Source of the DNA: Rickettsiales bacterium
Lineage (GTDB): Bacteria; Pseudomonadota; Alphaproteobacteria; Rs-D84
Assembly: GCA_031283185.1 (NCBI GenBank)
Contig: JAITCH010000009.1
Location: 65,190 to 129,189, forward strand
Direction: 5' to 3'
Length of the DNA: 64,000 bases
A program made the translations under genes and the position numbers. This document shows, piece by piece, positions 59,428 to 64,000 of the stretch. Position 1 is the first letter of the stretch. The number at the start of each line of letters is the position of its first letter. The notes under the pieces are model-generated. The model was not told where the DNA came from. It worked only from the letters and a program-made list of their open reading frames with translations, and did not search any database.

Positions 59428-60246
59428 ATGTCAAATATAGAAACGGCTTTCGTAAAGCAGTTCGAAGCCGATGTCCACCTTGCGTATCAGCAAATGGGGA
59501 CGAAGCTTCGTTCAACCGTGCGTTCAAAGAACGGGATAATCGGCAGCTCGACGACTTTCCAAAAAGTCGGCAAGGGCTTGGCGAGTTCCAAATCTCGTCA
59601 TGGGATGGTGCCGGTTATGAACTTGAATCACGAACCTGTGGAATGTCCGCTGACGGATTATTACGCGGGCGATTGGGTTGACGCGTTGGATGAATTAAAG
59701 ACGAATATCGATGAACGGCGCGTGGTGGCATCAGCCGGGGCGTATGCGCTTGGACGCAAGACGGACGAACTTATCGTTAATGCATTGGCTGCGGCGAATG
59801 CGAATGTTGGCGATTATTCGACTGGGCTCACCAAGGATTTAATTCTTGCGGCGATAGAGCAGTTGAACAAGAACGATGTGCCGGACGACGGGCGGCGTTT
59901 TGCGGTTGTTGGCGTGCGTCAGTGGAATAACTTGTTATCGATTGAAGAGTTTATTTCCGCGGAATATGTTGGGGAAAGTCTGCCGTTTGTGAACGGGGCC
60001 GAGACAAAGAAGTGGATGGGCTTGGTGTGGGTGCTGCATAATTCGTTGCCGCTTGCGGGGGATGATCGTGATTGTTTTGTGTATCATTCGTCGGCGATTG
60101 GACACGCGTGCGGACAAGAGGTCAAGACGGATATAAGTTGGCACGGCGAGCGTGCGGCGCATTTCGTTTCGAATTCGATGTCGCAAGGTGCGTGTTTGAT
60201 TGATAATACGGGGATAGTGCGCGTTAAATGTAATGACGACGAATAA
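59428..60246 (+). CDS. Major capsid protein (phage)
   Basis: 272 aa from the ATG at 59428 (MSNIETAFVKQFEADVHLAYQQMG), with AAAGGA upstream. The start, the SGxTFQKVGKGLA-like strand, PLTDYYAGDWVDALDELKTNIDERRVVASAGAYALGR and GVRQWNNLLSIEEFISAEYVGE are typical of capsid proteins of alphaproteobacterial podoviruses (HK97-like fold by inference). It assembles the head together with the scaffold protein at 56.3 kb. Confidence 0.88.
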   Translation: MSNIETAFVKQFEADVHLAYQQMGTKLRSTVRSKNGIIGSSTTFQKVGKGLASSKSRHGMVPVMNLNHEPVECPLTDYYAGDWVDALDELKTNIDERRVVASAGAYALGRKTDELIVNALAAANANVGDYSTGLTKDLILAAIEQLNKNDVPDDGRRFAVVGVRQWNNLLSIEEFISAEYVGESLPFVNGAETKKWMGLVWVLHNSLPLAGDDRDCFVYHSSAIGHACGQEVKTDISWHGERAAHFVSNSMSQGACLIDNTGIVRVKCNDDE

Positions 60247-60299
60247 CCCAATCCAACAAACAAAACTAAAATAAATAAACTTCAAAAAACTCTGCGCTC

Positions 60300-60362
60300 A
60301 TCTTTTTCTGCCCCCCATAGGGGGGCGGATGTCGTGGCTGCGCCGCGACAGGTGGGGGACAA
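60300..60362. repeat. R-E-like repeat before the small head gene
   Basis: CTGCCCCCCATAGGGGGGCGG, GTCGTGGCTGCGCCGCGAC and AGGTGGGGG, an R-E variant with its own central hairpin. Confidence 0.75.
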
Positions 60363-60390
60363 TGTTTTTTGTCTACAAAGGAGAACTACT

Positions 60391-60621
60391 ATGTCATTTA
60401 ATAAAAAGAATCTCTCAGTAATCGCTTATGCTAATGGCTTTACGATGTGGCATTATACATCTACTGATACGATTGCTGCGATGATTGGCGCGGATTATTT
60501 TCCCGAGACTTCGTTGTTAAAGACTGGCGATATGATGATTGCCCAGAATAAGAACGATGGGAAGATTGCGATCAGGTCGGTTCGCATTGTTGACGGGGTG
60601 CTTTTAACCGCCCTTCAATAA
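60391..60621 (+). CDS. Small phage head-associated protein
   Basis: 76 aa from the ATG at 60391 after AAAGGAGA; the track start lies in the repeat. The wording SVIAYANGFTMWHYTSTDTI and LLKTGDMMIAQNKND recalls short proteins that often follow the capsid gene in podoviruses and may decorate or stabilise the head. The fold is predicted as all-beta. The assignment rests on position and remembered pattern only. Confidence 0.75.
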   Translation: MSFNKKNLSVIAYANGFTMWHYTSTDTIAAMIGADYFPETSLLKTGDMMIAQNKNDGKIAIRSVRIVDGVLLTALQ

Positions 60622-60639
60622 AAAACATTCCCCTGCCTT

Positions 60640-60690
60640 ATATACCCTGCCCCCTTGAGGGGCGGGGGAGGGGTGGGGGTTAAATAAAAA
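60640..60690. repeat. R-E repeat
   Basis: CCCTGCCCCCTTGAGGGGCGGGGGAGGGGTGGGGGTT between two phage structural genes. Confidence 0.75.
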
Positions 60691-60734
60691 ATTCCCCTCC
60701 ACCCCTCTATCATCTTACTTAAAAGGATCATCCA

Positions 60735-61259
60735 ATGACACAACTTGAACTCTGTAATCTTGCGCTGTTGAAACTGGGCGAGCAGCCCCTAGCGAATATG
60801 AATGAAGAATCTGCGCCGGCAAAACTTGCGCGCGCGATTTTTCCATCACTCAGGAATGGCTTACTCTGCCTTTATCCGTGGAACTTTGCGATTCAAGAAT
60901 TTGATTTGGTTCGAACATCCGGCGAATTTATTTTACCAAATGGTGTGTTGCGCGTGCTTGAAGTTTCTTCGGACAATTATAAAATCAACGGCCGAAAAAT
61001 AGTCTGTAATGCAGAACGATTAACGCTCAGGGCGATAATTGATCCGGGCGAAAACGCTTGCCCTGATTGGTTTTGCACATTGCTTGCGTCCAGACTTGCG
61101 TGTGAAATTTGTTTGCCGTTGACGGATAATCAGGCGATGCTGAAAAGCCTGGCGGAGCAATTTGAAACAGAGTTCAAGAATGCCAAGTTTATGGATAGCG
61201 CGAGCGCAAAGAATCCATCAGGCGTCAAAACATTTTCATTAATAGATCAAAGGTTTTAA
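60735..61259 (+). CDS. Phage head-tail adaptor (tail tubular protein A-like)
   Basis: 174 aa. The N-terminus MTQLELCNLALLKLGEQPLANMNEESAPAK followed by LYPWNFAI is the pattern of T7 gp11-type adaptor proteins that join the portal to the tail nozzle. Late helix LACEICLPLTDNQAMLKSLAEQFETEFKNAK fits as well. AAAAGGAT precedes the ATG. It overlaps the next gene by one base. In T7-like phages this gene is followed by the nozzle gene, as here. Confidence 0.85.
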   Translation: MTQLELCNLALLKLGEQPLANMNEESAPAKLARAIFPSLRNGLLCLYPWNFAIQEFDLVRTSGEFILPNGVLRVLEVSSDNYKINGRKIVCNAERLTLRAIIDPGENACPDWFCTLLASRLACEICLPLTDNQAMLKSLAEQFETEFKNAKFMDSASAKNPSGVKTFSLIDQRF

Positions 61260-62977
61260 TGATGGCATCACTAAAATTTATTCAGACGAATTGCAATTTT
61301 TCATTAGGGTGGAGCGCGCCTGAATTTGCGATGCGCGGCGATATGAAGACTGCATCGGCATCGGTATCGCGCCTTGAAAATATGGATGTGCTGCCGTCGG
61401 GCGGCTTGGCGCGGCGCGCGGGGACACGGCAGATTTATAATACGCCGATCGCGGAGGATGCTGTGCTGGTTCCGTTTCATCTTGGCGTTGGGGAAGAGTA
61501 TTTACTGATATTGGGTGGAGGGCGACTTCGGATGTTTCTGAACGGGGCTGTTCAGCAAACGATTACTACTCCGTGGGCGGATACGGATTTAAAGAATATA
61601 CAATGGGCGCAAAGGGATCGCGCGATGATATTCACGCATCCTAATTTTCCTCCGCAAATTTTATCGCGGAAATCGTCGTGGAATTTATTGTCCATAGATT
61701 TCAGTTATCCGATTGTGAATGATATGACTCACATTCCGTTTTATAAATTTGATGGGGCGAACAATCCGTTCAGTGTAGCGGTCACAAGTTCTGGCGGAAC
61801 GCGGACGGCGCAGTTGACGGCGATCAAGGCGAATTGGACCGAGGGTCATGTTGGTGCCAAGATGCGGTTTGGCGGGATGGAGTGGTGGATTACGAGTTTT
61901 GTAAGTGCGACTTGTGTGAATGTTGCGACGAACAATGCTACGATTCCTGCGCCGACCACGCAGGTGACGAATTGGTCGGAAAGCGTGTGGAGCAACGCCT
62001 ATGGTTATCCGCGCGCGGTTTCCATTTTTCAGAACAGGCTGGTGTTTGCTGGGACGAGGACTCTGCCGAATTTTGTATGGATGTCCAAGACGGGCGAGGT
62101 TTATGATTTTGAAGCCGGGACTGGTCTGGATAATGATGCGATTGTGGCGTCGCTTCCCGCGCCTGCGCTTCATACGATTTCATCGGTTATATCGGCGGAA
62201 AACTTAGAGATTCTGACTGATATGGGCGAATGGAGCATCAAGGGCTCACCTGTTACGCCATCATCTTTCACGACCCGGAAACATACGAATATAGGGTCGA
62301 AGTTGGATAGATTTTTACCGCCGCAAAGGGTGGACGGCGCGACAATTTTCATGTCGAAAACCGGATGCGAATTGCGAGAGTTAAAGTTGGATAATCTGAG
62401 TGATACTTATAGTGCAGTTGACCTTGCGTCGTTGTCGCAGCATCTGATGAATGATCCGATTTCGATGACATATTCTCCGACTGAAAAACGATTGCTGATT
62501 GTTATGGCGGACGGAACGATTTCGGCATTGACCAAGGATGATAATTTGGAAGTGCTCGGCTGGTCGCAGTATAAAACTGATGGCGAGTTTAGATATGTTG
62601 TGATGTCTAATGATCGAATATATGCGGTTGTTAATCGGAATGGCGCGGCGAAGTTGGAAATGTTTGATCAATCGGTTTGGACGGACGGGCTTGCGAATTT
62701 TGCATTTGTTCATCGGGTGGAATCGTGGCCGATATTTTCTGACGGGACGCCTGCGCGATCGTTAAGGATAACGAAGATGCAGATGCGATTTATTGATACG
62801 ACAGCATTTACGATTCGTGTCGGACATAGCGAGCCTGAGATGATTTCATTAACGGACGCAGAGGTAGAAATAAATTCACTTGGCACGATAAAGAATTCCG
62901 AATCGGTGTGGGAGTTAAGCGGCACGACGCCCCTGACATTAATTTCCCTAACGCTTTCCGGCCGCCTCACAATATAG
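61259..62977 (+). CDS. Phage tail nozzle-like protein (tail tubular protein B-like)
   Basis: 572 aa. It begins with FIQTNCNFSLGWSAPEFAMRGDMKTASASVSRLENMDVLPSGGLARRAGTRQI, a common start of nozzle proteins of podoviruses, followed by repeated beta-rich blades (EYLLILGGGRLRMFLNGAVQ, QRDRAMIFTHPNFPPQIL). The middle has DMGEWSIKGSPVTPSSF. It should form the tail tube tip. It overlaps the adaptor gene by one base. An R-D tandem follows the stop. Confidence 0.83.
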   Translation: MMASLKFIQTNCNFSLGWSAPEFAMRGDMKTASASVSRLENMDVLPSGGLARRAGTRQIYNTPIAEDAVLVPFHLGVGEEYLLILGGGRLRMFLNGAVQQTITTPWADTDLKNIQWAQRDRAMIFTHPNFPPQILSRKSSWNLLSIDFSYPIVNDMTHIPFYKFDGANNPFSVAVTSSGGTRTAQLTAIKANWTEGHVGAKMRFGGMEWWITSFVSATCVNVATNNATIPAPTTQVTNWSESVWSNAYGYPRAVSIFQNRLVFAGTRTLPNFVWMSKTGEVYDFEAGTGLDNDAIVASLPAPALHTISSVISAENLEILTDMGEWSIKGSPVTPSSFTTRKHTNIGSKLDRFLPPQRVDGATIFMSKTGCELRELKLDNLSDTYSAVDLASLSQHLMNDPISMTYSPTEKRLLIVMADGTISALTKDDNLEVLGWSQYKTDGEFRYVVMSNDRIYAVVNRNGAAKLEMFDQSVWTDGLANFAFVHRVESWPIFSDGTPARSLRITKMQMRFIDTTAFTIRVGHSEPEMISLTDAEVEINSLGTIKNSESVWELSGTTPLTLISLTLSGRLTI

Positions 62978-63039
62978 CGGGGCGGGGTCTCCCTTAAATA
63001 GCGGGGTGGGGTCTCCCGACCCCACCCCGAACATTTTAT
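62975..63039. repeat. Partial plus complete R-D hairpin
   Basis: A half copy (AGCGGGGCGGGGTCTCCC at 62976) and a complete copy (63000-63039, GGGGTGGGGTCTCCCGACCCCACCCC then GAACATTTTATCA) in tandem. The complete copy ends about 25 bases before the next ATG. Confidence 0.85.
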
Positions 63040-63063
63040 CAACTTAACCCAAAAGGAAAAACC

Positions 63064-63429
63064 ATGTCTCAATACTCAAACGAAATAAATGCACTTCTAT
63101 CCATAGCGACAAAAAAGGACAAGAAAGAAATCAAATCCGAACGCGCAAAGATTATGGCGGAACTCGCGGAAACTAATGCGCGGCGTGATAATTTGGTAAA
63201 AAAGGCTTTGGGCGCAGCGCGCGCGCAAATGGGCGCATCTGGCGCATCGGATGATACGGCAAGCGCGCGGGCGGTGTTGAAAAGGCTAGCGGAAGAAACG
63301 GCGGAATCTGATGACAAAAAGATAGATGCGGCGAATGACAAATTAGCATCACTGACGAAGAAATATAAATCGCGCCGCAAAAATTTGCTAAGTAGCGCGC
63401 TTAAAAAATCAGCCTTGGCGGCATTGTGA
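63064..63429 (+). CDS. Small helical Lys/Ala-rich phage protein
   Basis: 121 aa, nearly all helix: IMAELAETNARRDNLVKKAL, LKRLAEETAESDDKKIDAANDKLASLTKKYKSRRK. No membrane segment. Its position between nozzle and terminase would suit an internal virion, small terminase or scaffold-like protein, but I see no family motif. AAAAGGAAA precedes the ATG. Confidence 0.72.
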   Translation: MSQYSNEINALLSIATKKDKKEIKSERAKIMAELAETNARRDNLVKKALGAARAQMGASGASDDTASARAVLKRLAEETAESDDKKIDAANDKLASLTKKYKSRRKNLLSSALKKSALAAL

Positions 63430-63430
63430 A

Positions 63431-64000
63431 ATGAAGCGCGAAAATTCCGCGCTTGAATTTATAGACGCGTGGAATGAATTGCTTGGGATGAAGACGCCGC
63501 GGCATCACGCGGATATGGCGCGATTTTTTGTGCGGACGATTTTCGGCGGCGGGCACCGCGGATTGATGATGTGTTTCAGACATTCGGGCAAGTCGTCTGT
63601 GGTGGGGATAATGACGGCGTGGCTGCTGACCGAAAGACCTGACGCACGCATTCTTATTTTGTCGGCGGAGCAAACACTTTCTTCTCGTATGGTGTCGCAT
63701 ATAAAGAATATCATAGAGAATCATCCCAAGTGCGAAGGGATGGTTCCGAATGTAAAAAAGGAATGGGCATCACATAAGATAACGATTGAACGACCCGTGG
63801 GGCCGCGCGAGCCATCGGTGATTTGCCAAGGGGTTCATGGGAACATTACTGGGATGAGGGCGGATTTAATTATATGTGATGATGTCGAAGTTCCGAACAC
63901 TTCAAACACGGCGCAGAAACGGGCGAATTTACGCGAAAGGCTTCGGGAATTAGATTTTATTTTATCACCTGGCGGGGCGATGTTATATCTCGGCACCCCC
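63431..64000 (+). CDS. Terminase large subunit, 5' part
   Basis: 190 codons, open to the window end and so absent from the ORF track. ATPase that packages phage DNA. Walker A is in CFRHSGKSSVVGIM, Walker B in ADLIICDDVEVPNT, and a late GGAMLYLGTP is the coupling motif region. The sequence pattern fits T7-like terminases. The ATG is one base after the stop of the helical gene (TGAAATG). The nuclease half lies beyond the window. Confidence 0.88.
   Translation, partial: MKRENSALEFIDAWNELLGMKTPRHHADMARFFVRTIFGGGHRGLMMCFRHSGKSSVVGIMTAWLLTERPDARILILSAEQTLSSRMVSHIKNIIENHPKCEGMVPNVKKEWASHKITIERPVGPREPSVICQGVHGNITGMRADLIICDDVEVPNTSNTAQKRANLRERLRELDFILSPGGAMLYLGTP

Noticed and set aside
55187-64000. 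Insertion sequence or transposon as source of the right-hand genes
   Set aside because: No transposase or terminal inverted repeats; scaffold, capsid, adaptor, nozzle and terminase genes indicate a phage instead.

Overview
The window looks like a chromosome segment of an uncultured, probably host-associated alphaproteobacterium, ending in a resident podovirus-like prophage. Support for Alphaproteobacteria: the def-fmt-truA gene order, LpxI (rather than LpxH) alongside LpxA/LpxB, a short coiled-coil gene directly before zapA, an OlsB/OlsA-type pair, and a groESL promoter of alphaproteobacterial heat-shock (RpoH) type. Several enzymes are trimmed: ThrRS without its TGS domain, AlaRS without its C-terminal third, short Fmt and YidC. 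The exact lineage cannot be fixed from this sequence alone.

Layout. 0.15-5.7 kb: an unknown gene and a VanX-like dipeptidase (+), a membrane M23 peptidase with a small secreted protein (-), a repeat-bearing unknown gene (-), then zapA and acpS (+). 5.7-11.3 kb: truA, fmt, def, rmuC, thrS and rplQ, all on the minus strand. 11.6-19.1 kb: two outer-membrane proteins, an MFS permease, a large bifunctional glycosyltransferase and lpxA-lpxB. 19.2-25.4 kb: groESL, a HIT protein, pyrC, a possible divergent RelA/SpoT-like gene and rho. 25.4-30.4 kb: tRNA-Arg, rpmB, tRNA-Leu, purM, a Ca2+/Na+ exchanger, purN and tRNA-Pro. 30.4-36.3 kb: a DUF488-like gene, pyrG, recF, ruvC, lspA and yidC. 36.9-49 kb: tRNA-Ser, an outer-membrane protein, the ols pair with a lytic transglycosylase, ldh, lpxI and a 1323-residue surface protein. 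49-55 kb: alaS, miaA, priA and a DUF3015 protein. 55-64 kb: prophage genes for lysis, scaffold, capsid, adaptor, nozzle and terminase. A cargo block (histone-like protein, TcmP, Gp37/Gp68-type three-Cys protein) sits between scaffold and capsid.

Nearly every intergenic gap is packed with short hairpin-forming repeats. I separate five families. R-A: CCCCTTCGCTGGCGAAGGGG left arm, variable central hairpin, GGGGTAGTGG right arm. R-B: CCCCGCCAATGGTGGCGGGG-type left arm, GGGGTGGTT right arm. R-C: GTCATTGCCCGACTTGATCGGGCAAT-type. R-D: GGGGTGGGGTCTCC hairpin followed by GAACATTTTATCA. R-E: CCTGCCCCCTTGAGGGGCGGGG-type. Copies of R-A, R-B and R-C also lie inside reading frames (priA, miaA, the OlsA-like gene, recF, the surface protein, the 4.0 kb gene, the phage lysin), where they are read through in different frames and orientations.

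The most unusual signal is a separate ~155-base structured element, called S here, present four times (2247, 48992, 54323, 59255). Its stems differ in sequence between copies while keeping their base pairing. Three copies end within about 12 bases of the stop codon of a minus-strand gene, and the fourth lies just before the phage capsid gene. No transposase, integrase, reverse transcriptase or CRISPR array was seen in the window.
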